Under the pieces are notes generated by a model that was not told where the DNA came from, searched no databases, and worked only from the letters and a program-made list of their open reading frames with translations. A DNA stretch of 64,000 nucleotides, taken from Macrotis lagotis. Lineage: Eukaryota; Chordata; Mammalia; Peramelemorphia; Peramelidae. Location: positions 221,403,310 to 221,467,309 of the forward strand of contig NC_133661.1 of NCBI RefSeq assembly GCF_037893015.1. The letters run 5' to 3'. A program made the translations under genes and the position numbers. Positions 1 through 11,539 of the stretch are shown one piece after another (position 1 is the stretch's first letter; each line of letters begins with the position of its first letter).

Positions 1-194
1 TTCACATACTTTATCCATGTATACTACTTCTAACTGTCCTAATTGACAAAGCTCTTAAGAGTTACAAGTATCTAATGCAGTGTTGATGGAATTGGAAACT
101 GAATCAACCATTATATAGAGCTATTTGAAACTGTTGACTAAAGGACTATAAAACCATGCATATTATTTGAGCAAACAATACTACTTCTTGGTCT

Positions 195-825
195 GTATCT
201 AAAAGAAAATCTTTAAAATGGGATAAGAACATATTCACATAAAATATTCATAGCAATTCTTTTCTGTTGGCAAAGAGTTGAAAATTGAGGGAATACCCAT
301 AAAAGGGAATGACCCAACAAGTTGTCATATGATTGTGATGGAATACTATTGTGCTATAAAAAATGACAAACAAAATGTTTTCAGAAAATCCTAGAAAAAC
401 CTGAGTTGACTCAAGCTGAAATGAGTAGAACCAGGAGAATATTGTATATAGTAATAACAATATTGTAAGATAGTCAACTATAAATGACTTAGCTATTCTC
501 ATCAATACAATAATCCAAGATAACTCTGAAGGACTTATGACGAAAAATGTTCTCCATGCTGAAAGAATTGTTGGAGACTGAAAGAGTAAAACATGCTTTT
601 TAACTTTATTTTTGTTTTTTATTTTTGGTCAGTGTTTTCCTTTACAACTTGACTAATATGGAAATATGTTTTGCATTACCACAAATGATGCTCTATATCA
701 AATGACTTGCCTTCTCAATGAAGGGGTGAGAAGAGATGGAGAGAATTTGGAGCTCAAAATTTTTTTTTAAATGTTAAAAATGGTTTTAAATATAATTGGG
801 GGAAACTACAAATAAAATATATAAA
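195..825 (+). mobile_element. L1 LINE 3' end, truncated
   Basis: The text runs in sense orientation through the end of a marsupial L1: a stretch equivalent to the last ORF2 codons (tggaatactattgtgctata, then gagtagaaccaggagaa) followed by the 3' untranslated part with gactaatatggaaatatgtt and an A-rich end. The same phrases recur at several other L1 tails here, for example near 18,300, 37,000 and 43,400. The copy is 5'-truncated and full of small indels, so it is a dead fragment. Confidence 0.75.
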
Positions 826-869
826 CATGAGAAGGGAATAGTTTCCTGTGGAGGGATGTGAATAGTCAA

Positions 870-1150
870 CTGTATTATTTTTTCCTGTTTCCTCTTTACT
901 TTTTTTATACTTCTTGAGTCTTTTATTTGAAAATCATATTTTTTTATTACTTCTGGTCTTTTCATTTCATGTATGTTTTTCCCCTTAAGAATTAGACTCA
1001 CTTTAGCTGGATGCATGATTTTTGTATGCAATTCTAGCTTCTTTGCTTTCTAGAATATAATATTCCTAGCTTCAGATCTTTAAATGTAGACACTATTAAA
1101 TATTTTATAATCGACTGAAAAAGCTTGATATTTGAATTGGTTCTTCCTGG
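870..1150 (-). mobile_element. L1 fragment (ORF1 / 5' part), antisense
   Basis: This stretch resembles the antisense L1 text at 3,400-3,560: both contain 'tagctggatg'-like and 'agaatataatattcc'-like phrases in the same order. It is a short decayed piece on the - strand, next to a microsatellite. Confidence 0.45.
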
Positions 1151-1161
1151 CTATTGATATA

Positions 1162-1262
1162 TTGATATTTGGCTATATATATATACATATATATATATGT
1201 AGAGAGAGAGAGAGACAGAGGCAGAGACAGAGAGACAGAGAGACAGAGAGACAGAGAGAGAT
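1162..1262. repeat. (TA)n and (AGAGACAG)n microsatellite
   Basis: A TATATA run is followed by about 60 bp of GAGAGACAGAG-type purine-rich simple repeat. Confidence 0.9.
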
Positions 1263-1269
1263 AGCTTTA

Positions 1270-3576
1270 ATTTCTTCATCTTAAAACTGCCTGTTCATAT
1301 CCTTTAATCATTTATCAATTGATGAATGACTTATATTCTTATAAATTTAGCCCAATTCTCTATGTATTTGAGAAATGAGTCCTTTAACAGAAACTATGGA
1401 AATTGTTTCATAGTTTTTCACATTCCTTCTAATCTTGGTTGCATTAGTTTTGAGGAAATTTTTTAATAAAATATAATCAAAATGATCCATCATGCAATTT
1501 ATCATGTTCTTGATCTCTTGCTTGTCATAAACTCCTTCCCTCCCCATAGATCAGACAAATAAACTGTTCCTTTTCTCCTAATTAGCTTCTGGTATCAGCC
1601 TTTCTACCTAAATCCTTTATTCATATTGATCTTACCTTGCATAGAGTGTGAGATGTTGTTCTATGCCTAGTTTCTACCATGCTATTTGACCATTTTCCCA
1701 GAAGTTTTTGTCAAATAGTGAGTTTTTAATCCCAGAAACCAGTATCTTTGAATTCATCAAATAGATTACTTAGTAATTTACTATTTCTTCTTTTGTACTT
1801 GATTTATTCCACTGAGCCACTTCACTTTCTTATACATATCAGACAATTTTGAGGACTATTTCTGTTTTATAGTTTTAGCTTTGGTATGATGAGATCATCT
1901 TTCTTTGCATTTTTTTTAACATTAATTCCCTTGATTTTCTTGACCTTTTCTATCTCCAGATGAATTTTGTTACTATTTTTTCTAACCCTGTAAAGGATTT
2001 TCTTTTGTTAGTTTGACTGGTATGGCATTGAATAAGTAATTTAATTTAGATAGAAATGTAATTCTTTATTTTATTAGTTTGGCCTACCTGTGATTGTGTT
2101 TCTGGTTTGTTTTGGCAGGTAGATTTCAATTATTTTATATTGTCTGCAGTTATTTTAAATGGAATTTCTCTTGTTCTTGTGCTTTGTTGATAGTTTAGAG
2201 AAATGTTGATCTATGTGAGTTTACTTAACATCCTGCTAATTTGTAAAGTTGTTAATTGTTTCAAGTAGATTTTTTAGCTGATTTTGGGGGTTCTCTAAGG
2301 ATATGGATCATATTATCTGCAATGAGTGAGAGTTTTGATTCCTCATTCTAATTTTTCTAATTTCTGATTTTTTCAATTTGTTTTTCTTCTTTTATTGCTA
2401 AGTTAACATTTCTAATACAATATTGAATAATAGTAGTGATAATGGGGATCCTTGATCTTATTGAGAATGCTATTTATTTATTCCCACTATATGTACAGCT
2501 TACTAATGGTTTCAGATAGATACTGCTATTATTTTTAAGAAAATGTCTGTTTATTCTTCTGCTCTCTAATGTTTTTATTCAGAATGGGTGCTGTAATTTA
2601 TCAAAAGTTTTTGCATCATCTATTGAGAAAATATGATTTCTGTTAGTTTTGTTGATTTGATTGTTTTCCTAATATTGAACATACCTCATATAAGCCCTAC
2701 CTGATCATACTGTATTATCATAGTGATTCCTGCAATCTGCTAAAAATATTATTTTAAAATTTTATAGCAATATTTATTATGAAAATTTGTCTGTAACTGT
2801 CTGTTTGGGCTCTTCCTGGTTTAGTCATCAGCACCATGTGGTTGTCATAAAAGAAATTAGGCAGAACTCTTCACTTGTTTTTTCAAATATTTTATATGGA
2901 TTGGAATTAATTGTCCTTCCCCTTTATTTCCCCTTTCCCTTCCTACTTCCCTATTGGATAGGATAAATTTCTAAACCCAATTGGGAATATATGTTATATC
3001 CTCTTTGAGCCAAATTTGTGAATAGTAAGATTTACTAAAATTCTCTCACCTTCCCTTCTTTCTCTCTACTATGATAGTTCCTCTGGACCTCTTTGTGTTT
3101 TTTTATTTACCCTCTTTTGCTTCCCTTCTCTTCTTCCAGTGTAATCCTTTCTTCATTGTTTTATACCTACCTTATACTCACTCCCTCTAAATATGATCTT
3201 CTCAGTGTCAATAGGAATACAATTCTTAAGTATCCATCATAATTTATACCCACAACTTCTAAGAATGTTCCTTTCAACAATTCTGATGGAAATACAATTC
3301 TCAAGAGTTACAAATATTATCTACTTTTGTAGGGAATGTAAACAGTATAGTCTTATTAACAATTTTTCTCTCAATTTACCTCAGTATTGTCTTTGAAGAT
3401 CATAATTTCTGTTCATTTCTGGTCTTTTTTCAGATAAATTTGAAAATTCTCTACTTTGTGGAAAATTTATCTTTTCCACTGAAAAAATATACTGAATTTT
3501 GCAGTGTAGTTATTCTAGGTTGTAATCCAAGCTCCTTTATCTTCCAGAATATCATATTCCAGGACCTCTTATACAT
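1270..3576 (-). mobile_element. L1 LINE, ORF2 and inter-ORF part, antisense
   Basis: Read on the - strand, 1,270-2,850 follows L1 ORF2: the complement of 'caattgataaatggtcaaaggatatgaacag' lies near 1,290-1,340, and the complement of 'aaaagcttttgataaa' near 2,600. From about 2,870 to 3,576 it matches, in the opposite sense, the inter-ORF text seen at 38,500-38,700 (paired 'cagttgaaagg...catacttagag' units). There are many stops and indels and no usable ORF. The piece is interrupted by a SINE at 3,577 and resumes beyond it. Confidence 0.7.
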
Positions 3577-3727
3577 TATTTTTAGGATTTTGCAAGGCAA
3601 ATGGGGTTAAGTGGCTTGCCCAAGGCCACAAAGCTAGGTAATTATTAAGTGTCTGAGACCAGATTTGAACCCAGGTAATCCTGACTCCAGGGCCAGGACT
3701 TTATCCATTGCGCCACCTAGCCACCCC
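3577..3727 (-). mobile_element. tRNA-derived marsupial SINE (WSINE/SINE-1 type)
   Basis: First of about sixteen copies of one family. In sense (here the - strand) it starts ggggtggctaggtggcgcaa, carries a tRNA-like internal promoter region around ggttcaaatctggtctcaga, continues 'cttaataattacctagcttt', and ends gccttgcaaaatcctaaaaa, so it uses an L1-like A-rich tail. This copy is inserted in antisense L1 sequence whose text continues on both sides. Confidence 0.9.
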
Positions 3728-4019
3728 ACCTCTTTTACTTTAATGATGAAACTGATAAGTCCTGCATAATCCTGATTGTGGTTAACTAGAATTTAAATTG
3801 CTTCTGTTTGGCTGCTTTTAGCATTTTCTCCTTCAGCTGATAATTCTGAAATTTGTCTATAATATTCTTTGGAGTTTGTATTTTGGTATCTCTTTCTGTA
3901 GATGATCAATGGATTCTTTATTCTAGGATATTAAGGCAGTTTTTCTTGATAATTTCCTGAAAGATATTGTTTAGGCTCTTTTTGACTATGGCTTTCAGAT
4001 AGAGCAATAATTTGTAAAT
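3728..4019 (-). mobile_element. L1 LINE continuation, ORF1 region, antisense
   Basis: This continues the antisense L1 after the SINE. Phrases such as 'cttgataatttcctgaaaga' and 'ctttcagatagagcaataatt' belong to the ORF1-proximal part of marsupial L1. The text stops at the TA where the pogo-like transposon begins and resumes at 4,845 with 'cttctggatctatataggtc'. Confidence 0.65.
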
Positions 4020-4021
4020 TA

Positions 4022-4842
4022 CCTATGTTTCCATGTATAAGATGCCCCTTTAGAAAAATTTGGAGTCTTAAAAACCACTGTCTTATACAGTAGTTGTAGA
4101 TTTTTTTACTTGCATTTTCTGCTTTTTCATTCTTGTCCTTGTGCTTATTGTTTCACATTTGTTACCAATGTATTAGATTACATTTTGCCACATTCTACCC
4201 AGAAATGACTGAGCAAAGATTTTCTCACAGTGTTGAATTCAAGTTAAAGGTGATCCAGTTTGCAAAACTTAATAGAAATTGAGCTGCTGAACATCAGTTT
4301 GGTCTTCCTCCAACTGAGAAAACAATCTGAGACTGGTTATAGGAAGAAAAAACCCTTCTGAAGACACCACAGCAGAAGGTCATGAGAGGCAAGGCAGCCA
4401 AATGCCAGAGTTAGAGAGGGAATTGAGATGGATTGAAGAACAAAGAGCCATTGGAATTCCTCTGTTCACAAAGATGGTTCAGCAGGAGTCAAGAATTGTT
4501 GATGAAAAAGAAGTGACTGATTTCAAAGGAAGACATAATTGGTGCCTCAGGTTCATGAAACAGAATAGACTAAGCATGTGTCCACACACCAGACTTGCCC
4601 AGGGAAAGCTTGTGCTCAACCATAGACCAGAACACAGACAGCAAAGCAGTCAAAGCCTCTTCTAAGAGAGTGATTCATTATCAAACAGAGATGAGGATGA
4701 ATTAATGGTTAGACTTTATGACAATGAGCTTTGTGAATTTTATGATGAATAAAACTTGGGTTCAAGAACTTTATGTAATACTTTTTTTTTTCAAATTCTG
4801 GGCCACAAAATTAAGGTATGGCCTATACATGGGGAAATATGG
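4022..4842 (+). mobile_element. pogo/Tc2-like DNA transposon, internally deleted
   Basis: The left end CCTATGTTTCCATGTATAAG matches the inverted right end CCATATTTCCCCATGTATAG closely, giving degenerate terminal inverted repeats. TA dinucleotides flank both ends (4,020-4,021 and 4,843-4,844), as expected for Tc1/mariner/pogo elements, and removing the element restores continuous L1 text ('aaat-TA-tcttctggatc'). Just inside the left end lies a second inverted motif, atgtataagat...gtcttatacag, of the kind found in pogo-type ends. The interior holds the remnant of a CENPB-type DNA-binding domain. At 821 bp it is much shorter than an autonomous element; the catalytic DDE domain is missing. Confidence 0.65.
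4203..4665 (+). pseudogene. Transposase N-terminal (CENPB/pogo HTH) remnant
   Basis: The open part starts at 4,402 (87 codons). Its residues include a 'PELERELRWIEEQRAIGIPL' helix and 'WCLRFMKQNRLSM', the pattern of the second helix-turn-helix of CENPB/pogo/POGK-type proteins (usually W-x2-RF-x-KR-x2-LS). Upstream, 4,203-4,400 translates in pieces to the first helix-turn-helix (FSVEFKLKVIQFAKLNRN, then AAEHQFGLPP) but contains in-frame stops. This part binds the transposon ends in intact relatives. No catalytic domain follows: the frame ends at 4,665 and the right inverted repeat begins about 130 bp later. It is a decayed transposase and not a domesticated gene, given the stops and the missing catalytic half. 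Confidence 0.6.
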
Positions 4843-4844
4843 TA

Positions 4845-5930
4845 TCTTCTGGATCTATATAGGTCATTTTTCTAAAAGACATTTAACATTTCCTTCTATT
4901 TTTTTAATCCTTTTGATTTTGATGGAAACTTGATGTTCCGTAGAATTCTTCATTTCCTTTTGCTTTCACTTGTCTATTATTATTATGTTTAGTATTTTAT
5001 TTTCTTCAATTAGTCTTTATATTTACTCTTCCAGCTGATTAATTTAACTTTTAAAGGAATGGCTTTCTTTTTCCTTTTAGCTAATTTTACTTTCAACCAA
5101 TTTTTGACATTTTTCAGTTTTCCTGTATGTCTCTTGTGTCCTTTCTCAATTTTTTTTCTTCCTCTCTTCAATTTTTAAAAATAAATTTTGAGTTATTCCA
5201 AGAGGACTTTGGAGATTTGACAAAATCTTGATCCCCCTTTGAAACCTCACATAAAGGTGTTTTGTTACAACTTTCCCTCTTCTGAGTTGGTATTTTGATC
5301 ATCTCTGTTAGCGTAATAGCTTTTCACTGTTAGCACCCTTTTTAGTACTTTGCTCTTTTTGAGAATTGAGCTCTGCTTCTGGGGCACAGATGGTATAGTC
5401 CCAAAACTATATTGGGAGCTGGGAGTCTAGTTCCAGGCCTTCTGTACTGGTATTTCAGGTGCTCCCAGATTGCTCCCTACATAATATTACCAGTTGCACC
5501 AGTATTACAGGATTTCAAGTTTCCCCTCTAATTGGAACCCTCACAGTTGGCCTTCTGTACTGCAGGTCTGCTGAGCCATGATCCTGATGTTTTAATTATT
5601 GAATTGTACTGTGTCTGAAGAGTTTCCTGCTGGTTTCCCAGCTCCCCAACTATGCTGAGCTATGTACCTTTTTAACCTATATGGGACAGACATTTCCTGA
5701 ACAAAAAAGTTGTTCCTCTTTTTTTTGTGCATTCTGTTACTTTTATATCTGTTTAGAAACTTCATTTAAAGTTATTTTGGGGAAAAACTATGAGAACTTC
5801 CTAACTATTCTCCACCATCTTTGCTCTGCCCTTGAAGTGCCTTGTAATTTCTTTTGGCCAATGTTATTTTTAAGGAGATGTTTTCCTTCAATGAATTTCT
5901 GAACATTTTTCCATTTTTTTGTTTCCTTCA
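4845..5930 (-). mobile_element. L1 LINE 5' region, antisense
   Basis: This continues the antisense L1 beyond the transposon, through ORF1 5' codons into the 5' untranslated part ('gagctctgcttctggggcac', 'gctgggagtctagttccagg'). The same kind of text occurs, diverged, at 49,780-50,960. The small ORFs here are chance frames. Confidence 0.55.
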
Positions 5931-6560
5931 CCAAACTATTTTGTCTTTTTTTTTAATGTTTCTAATTGTAAATGAAAGCATTACTCTAAGTTATTTTAAA
6001 CTATTTCAGGAGTTATTTTAGAGTCTAAGATCATTTTTGAGGTTTCATACATACACATTTTGATATTTCTGTCTTCTTCTGAGTTTGTATCTTCCCAATT
6101 ATCACATGCCATTTTTATAGTCAGATTCTTTTTAATTATTTATATTTTCCTTATTTTTGGCTTATTTTAAAATTTTAATTTAAAATCTAACCTGACTTGA
6201 ATTTTTATATTTCAATTATCATTTTATTGTTTCTTATTTTATATGCATTCTGAGATGAATTTGCTAGAGTTCAGGCACATTCATGACTTACTCCACTAAC
6301 TTGGGTTCCTGGAATCCTTTAACTAAAAACTGATCATGGTTGTGGCTGAAAGACAAGTTTCTCTTCAATTCGTATGGAAAGGAAGAACAACTGCAGACTT
6401 GTGAGGACTGAGAGACAATTAGGAAGCTGAAATTGGCCATTTCTGCTATCATGAGCTTCACGTGGCTTTACAGCACAGAGAGAAAGTTTCCATGGCTCAA
6501 AAGTTATGTCCCACCTCTACACACCTCTTTGACCTGGAGTCTCATCTGGGCATACAGATA
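5931..6560. other. AT-rich stretch, partly L1-like, no gene seen
   Basis: Up to about 6,240 the text resembles another antisense L1 ORF1/5' piece ('cttcttctgagtttgtatct', compare 50,120). From 6,240 to 6,560 I recognise nothing. The ORF starting at 6,433 has no recognisable domain and runs into low-complexity AT sequence. Confidence 0.35.
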
Positions 6561-6564
6561 TTTT

Positions 6565-7240
6565 CTTTTTTTTTTTAGAATTTTATTTTATCTTTCCTTC
6601 TTGGAGTTTAATTGCTTAATTTATAAGAAATTATCTAATTATTGTTTAACTTATTGTTTTCATTTTTTAAACAGGATTTTTAGCATTACTGCTGCAAGTA
6701 TTAGAAATATCTTCATAATGAAATTTTACTTTTTAATTTTTCTATATGCTATGTTTATTATGTTTACATTAACTTAATTTTATTTTGAAGCTTTGATTTT
6801 AGAATTGGAGCCAATATAAATGCCTCCTTTGGGGAAAAATATTGCTTGTTGAATTCCACAATGTTTATATTCAGGTTTTCTGTTTGAAATACATGTTTCT
6901 TCTTAGAATGCAGTTTTACTGAAATTCTTTAGAATTTTATTTTGGCTTTTCTTTCAGAGTTTTATTTACTTAATTACAGCAAATTTTTACTTAATTACTA
7001 TTCTTATTACTTTATATTTTCTTTAAGAAGAATTTTCAAAATTATCACTAAAAGCATCAAAAATATACTTGCAATGAAATTTCATTTTATTATTTAATTT
7101 TTCTACAATATTTATTTATTCCTTTTATATCATTTTGATGATTTGATTTTAGACTTTAATTTAGCTGGTCATGTTTGCTTCTCTTATGAACAGTTATTGC
7201 CTTTTGAATTTTTTTATTGTAATACACAATTTTTTTTCCT
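6565..7240. repeat. Diverged tandem duplication, unit about 360 bp
   Basis: The block starting 'agaattttattttatctttcc' (about 6,570) is repeated as 'agaattttattttggctttt' (about 6,931). The order of shared phrases is kept: 'agtttaattgcttaattt' / 'agttttatttacttaatt', 'tcttcataatgaaattttac' / 'acttgcaatgaaatttcatt', 'tttgattttagaattggagc' / 'tttgattttagactttaatt'. The copies are roughly 70% alike by eye. A partial third copy may start near 7,280. The family is unknown to me. Confidence 0.5.
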
Positions 7241-7576
7241 ACTTGAATTGTACTTTGGGGTTTCCTCATTTATTTTCTATAGATTTTAGTTTAATTTTAT
7301 ATGAAATTTTCTTTCTATTTTCTTTTATCTATTCTTTTGTCTTGTCTTCTGTTAATGCTTCCTTTTATGCTGAGTTGACATAAAAGTATCAAGTGATTCC
7401 AGTCATGATAATAATTCTAATTATTTCCTAATTCATCATCAAATGAAATCTTACTATTGCTTTAAAGGCTCAGATTTGTCTCACTATTACATGCTAACTA
7501 CCTGTTTTTTAAAGCATTATTTTGTTGTACCATTATGTTATAATATTGTGTAACTGGTTCATTTTAATACTTTGAT

Positions 7577-7890
7577 AGATCAGATTATGGTCATTATAAA
7601 TCAATATTTTGAATATGCAAATGAAATGTATGAAAGTATAATGAGCTATTATAATCCTAGTAAGGAACTATTGATAACTGATTCAAACCCTGAGTATGAT
7701 GAAGTTATTAATAATGTATTGAAAGATATGGCATGAGTACTGTAAGAGTTTATAGAGGAATGAAGGTAGGAGAATCTTCTAAGGACATGATCTGTGAATT
7801 ACCAGACCAGGTATTTCCTCAGAGGAAGTACTTGGGACTTGTAGAGAACCGAACTATACTCAATCAGATCTCACAAAGCCAAATTGTTTG
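7577..7890 (+). pseudogene. Decayed coding-like relic, family uncertain (piggyBac-like?)
   Basis: About 53 codons are open from 7,577 to a TGA near 7,736 and read like real protein, with a segment 'YYNPSKELLITDSNPEYDE'. A neighbouring frame then stays open for about 50 codons (7,740-7,890) with 'RVYRGMKVGESSKDMICEL'. Two adjacent frames of normal composition in an AT-rich region suggest one old coding sequence with a frameshift. The 'Y-x-PSKEL-x-I' phrase recalls piggyBac-type transposases, but I cannot confirm that. No catalytic Asp pattern is visible. Confidence 0.25.
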
Positions 7891-8029
7891 ACTTTTTGTA
7901 ATGATCAATGGCACTAAAGCTCATTAGAACATTTCACCAGCAGGTGCTACTGTCTCACACAGAAGGCATTCCTTTGAGTTGGTGTTTCTAGTTCTCTAAA
8001 ACCATTTAGTATCATTATTTCCACAAATG

Positions 8030-8215
8030 CCCATGCACTTCATTATAATGCTGTGAGATAATATAAGTATTACTGACCTTTTAGAGATGAAGAAACTAAG
8101 GTTTCAAAAGATTTAAGAACTTGCACCAGGTCACACATGTACTTGTAATAGAACTGAGATTTGAACCCTAGTTCTCTAATTCTTAATTCAGTAATCTTTC
8201 CCTTATATGAATGAA
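8030..8215 (-). mobile_element. MIR SINE relic
   Basis: The antisense MIR core is readable: 'ttttagagatgaagaaactaag', then 'ccaggtcacacatgtacttg' and 'gagatttgaaccctagttct'. It is diverged, as expected for an old mammalian MIR. Confidence 0.7.
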
Positions 8216-8394
8216 TCTATGATCTCATTTGTGTGAGAACTCATTTCATCCATCTATGCCTTTTTATTTCATGATTGTCTTTATTGTTCATGATCCTAAT
8301 ATAAATTTTCCTTGGTAGGTTCATCTGCTAGAAAGCTTTCTTCTGGTCCTCTGAAAAATGCAAGGGTGAATGAACAATACAATGTTTGTCCTTA

Positions 8395-8637
8395 ATTTTT
8401 GAGAAATCATAATGCCAGGGAGGTGATTCCATGACAAGTACATGAATTGGACTTGAGTGACAGGTTGCTATGCTAAGTCACTTTCTCCTCTGGAACCATC
8501 TAGATTCTGTGACAACAAGGATTAAGTGACTTGCCCAATTAAGTTACAGCTAGTACAACTCTGAGCCTGGATTCGAACTCCCATCCTCCTGACTCCAAGA
8601 TCAGTATTCTATTCACTGTACCACCTAGTTGTCCTAC
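8395..8637 (-). mobile_element. MAR1-type SINE, antisense
   Basis: This is a long SINE of a different family from the 150-bp one. Its antisense text includes 'gacaagtacatgaattggac', 'cactttctcctctggaacca', a tRNA-like 'cctggattcgaactcccatc' and the end 'gtaccacctagttgtcc'. It closely parallels the copy at 63,590-63,825. Confidence 0.7.
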
Positions 8638-8639
8638 AA

Positions 8640-10120
8640 TCATAGATACCTATGACAGAAGTACCATCTCTTTTATGACAGAAGTACCATCTCTTTTATG
8701 TAGTCTGGGCTTCCTCTTAAAGGAGTGGAGAGGTCATTCTAGAAATCATTAGTTTGGTTTTCTTGACACCTGAGACAAAGTCAGTATACAGAGATATGAT
8801 TTTAGAGATTTTATCATAATTTTTGCTGCCCTGAATGGAATGTTTTTCTCAACTAGCACAACTGCTTGGTGCAGTGAATATAGAACCTTAGAGGAATAAC
8901 TATTTTACCTAGATTAATCTGTTTAATTTTAGGAATACAACTCTTTGTCATTAATAAATTATTTTTTGTCTTTTTTCATGCACAATAGATTCATTTTCTA
9001 ACTTGATTCTAAGTCACTGGAAAGATCTAAATTATTGATCTGTTCATCTTTCATCCCTTACTACATGACAAGCGCATTTCCTTTTCCTGTCATATATCTG
9101 CTTGACCATACATTTTAAGGTGTTTTATATATATGATTTTTGATTATTGGTATATTTTAGCTATTTACATTGATTATAGGTCTCTCCATCATCCTTTGGA
9201 GGCATTATATAGGGTCTTATGAGATTATTCTGTTCTATAATTTGCAGTCTTATAACATCATTAAACAGGTTACTAAAGAAGAATGGGTTGAACAAAAATT
9301 ATGTACAATTCTCCAAATGTAACCCAGGCATTCTTTTTTATTTATTTCTTATCATATCATAATCAACCCCTTAGTTATCCTTGTTAGGTTGAGCAGTAAT
9401 TGAGTATCATTTAAGAGACAATGCAATGTTTTAGTTAATTCAATCAGTACATTGACATCTGTGTATAAGAATAAATGGAGAATTGCCTTTCTATTTGAAA
9501 TTTGTGCTGGAGCATAAGAACTTTATGAACCAATACATATTCTTTTTTGTGCCTTACTTGATATTAACAATCAAATCACTACTAAACAAATTTTTCTCTA
9601 CTACTGCAACTATCAATGATTCTATATAATCTTAAATATTTTGCACTATGCCTGTTCAGAATTCAATAAGTTTAAATTTTTAAATCATTTTTATCACATC
9701 TAGGAAAGAGATACAAACATAAATCATTCTCACCTGTATTATATGTGATTGTTTCTCTTGGGATTCTAATCAACCAGGCATTATGTGTAAAATCCTTTAC
9801 AAAGATGACAAGAAAGTGTTTTATAATCATTACTTATGATTTGATTTGACAAGTTTGATTCCATAATTACATAAAAGAAACTTTAAACAACTCAATATCT
9901 AAACATTCTATCCTTTGTTTGGCCAATAAATAATGTTAACTCTTCTAAATCAGTAAAGGAAAAAAGATAAATTTATATATATATATATATATTATATATA
10001 ATTTATATCTTCTCAATAGTAATTAAAATATTTTATGTAGAAAACAATGATACTTCAATGAATTTTTATTTTATTTTCTTCAGTGCCAGCAACCAGTCCA
10101 ATGGTATAGATCAGAATCTA
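8640..10120. repeat. No gene seen; 23-bp tandem duplication at 8,652-8,697
   Basis: Two exact 23-bp copies of 'atgacagaagtaccatctctttt' lie head to tail at 8,652-8,697. A (TA)n run lies at about 9,976-9,998. The rest to 10,120 is AT-rich sequence in which I recognise no gene or repeat family. Confidence 0.7.
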
Positions 10121-10127
10121 AGCTTAC

Positions 10128-10266
10128 CTCCCCTTCATGGTTCTTGTTCATATGCTCATATAAATCCCTCAAAAGAGGAATAGCCAAGATAGAGAGTTCA
10201 TGTAATTTTTTTGATGTTGCATAGATTCCAATGGAGACCACAAGCTTAGCCTTAGCCTTCAAATTG
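10128..10266 (-). other. Exon-like open segment, unrecognised
   Basis: On the - strand a 139-bp segment is bounded by 'tatgtag' and by a good donor 'GAG|gtaagc'. It is open in one frame for 46 codons with a protein-like reading ('LVVSIGIYATSKKLHELS', later 'LLRDLYEHMNKNHEGE'). The upstream acceptor has a weak pyrimidine tract, and I see no partner exon. The frame also stays open for 15 codons past the donor. It could be an exon of an unknown transcript, a relic of a retrocopy, or chance. I do not recognise the family. Confidence 0.25.
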
Positions 10267-10269
10267 CTA

Positions 10270-11535
10270 CATATTTTTACAGTTTAGGCAACAGAAAGTG
10301 AAAAAGTATGTTATTTAAGTATTACATAGTATGAGAGGAAGAAGTAGAATCCAATTTTCCTAACTCCAGATCTAATACTCTTTGCCATACAACATGCAAG
10401 ATACCTAAAACCCAACTTTCACTTCTGTAAATACACAAAGACTGATACATGAATTATGTCATTAGAAAAAAGTGGGAATCTGTGCCCAATTTGGAAAGAA
10501 GTGAATGTTTCCACATGTTTCCACATTTCCTAGGAATATCATCCTTGGAAAGTGAATGAAATAAAATAAATAAGTGAAGAAAGGAATGACATCTGTTTAT
10601 TACTTAGGAAGAATGTAAGCAATGCTTAGGTACAGGTTCAGGGAGTGCAGAATGATTTTGCTTATCAAATGAATAAACTAGTGGCAAGTTACTGAATCAG
10701 AACTGTCAAGACTTCCACCCCAAGAGCCCTCCTCTTTTCATGCCTTTCTTTCTTTTCCTACTAAGAGTAGTTTTTGTTCTTGTTTTTCAGAGCTAAGGCT
10801 CAGCAAGCAAACTTTGCCACATGTTTGACATAACAATAGTCCATTGCACTCACTCTCTGGATTAACTCTAATGAAGTCAAACTTCAGAAATGTCTCAAAT
10901 CATCTGCAGGAACCACATTGTGATCATGAGACCCTGTGGAAAATAGACTTCTTGCCTTATTGCTGCCATTACACCTCACAACTAACATTACATCTCACTG
11001 TATTCTCACTTGATTCTATGTCTTACCATAACAAGCCTGAGTAGTGTTTTGGGTTTCCTTGATCCTAGACCAGATCCCTGCACATGGTAATACTTTTCCC
11101 TCCTCCAATGGAAAAAAAAAGTTTTTGTCTTAACTCTCTGTGAGCTCTTTGATATTTTTAGAACCATAATCCAATCAGTAAGCCTAATATAGCAACATGC
11201 TAGTTTTGCAGCATTAAAAAAACTTATTTGAACCAACTATTCCCTCAAACTAAATCTTGTTTCAGATTTAAGATATGTCTACTGATTGTCATTACTATAT
11301 TGTCTCTCATTCACTTCTCAACCCCTTACAATGTGTCTTCTGACTTAATCACAGCAAACAAAGCAAAAAAAAAAAAACCCCAAACACACTTCTCCAATAA
11401 TGATCACTTAAATATGAATTCTGATTATTTCATTTAATTCACATTATTAAATGACATTTTGCATTATTTAACTTCTGATATTCTTTTCTTACCAGAGACT
11501 CAACCTCTCTAGGGTTTTATGCATCTTTTTGCTTT
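10270..11535. other. No gene or repeat recognised
   Basis: This is AT-rich sequence with three overlapping short ORFs (10,844-11,437) on both strands. None has a domain, signal peptide or splice context that I recognise. Confidence 0.5.
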
Positions 11536-11539
11536 CCCT

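Noticed and set aside
3577..3727. tRNA gene suggested by box A/B-like text in the SINE
   Set aside because: The same text recurs about sixteen times with an A-rich tail and no cloverleaf; it is a tRNA-derived SINE.
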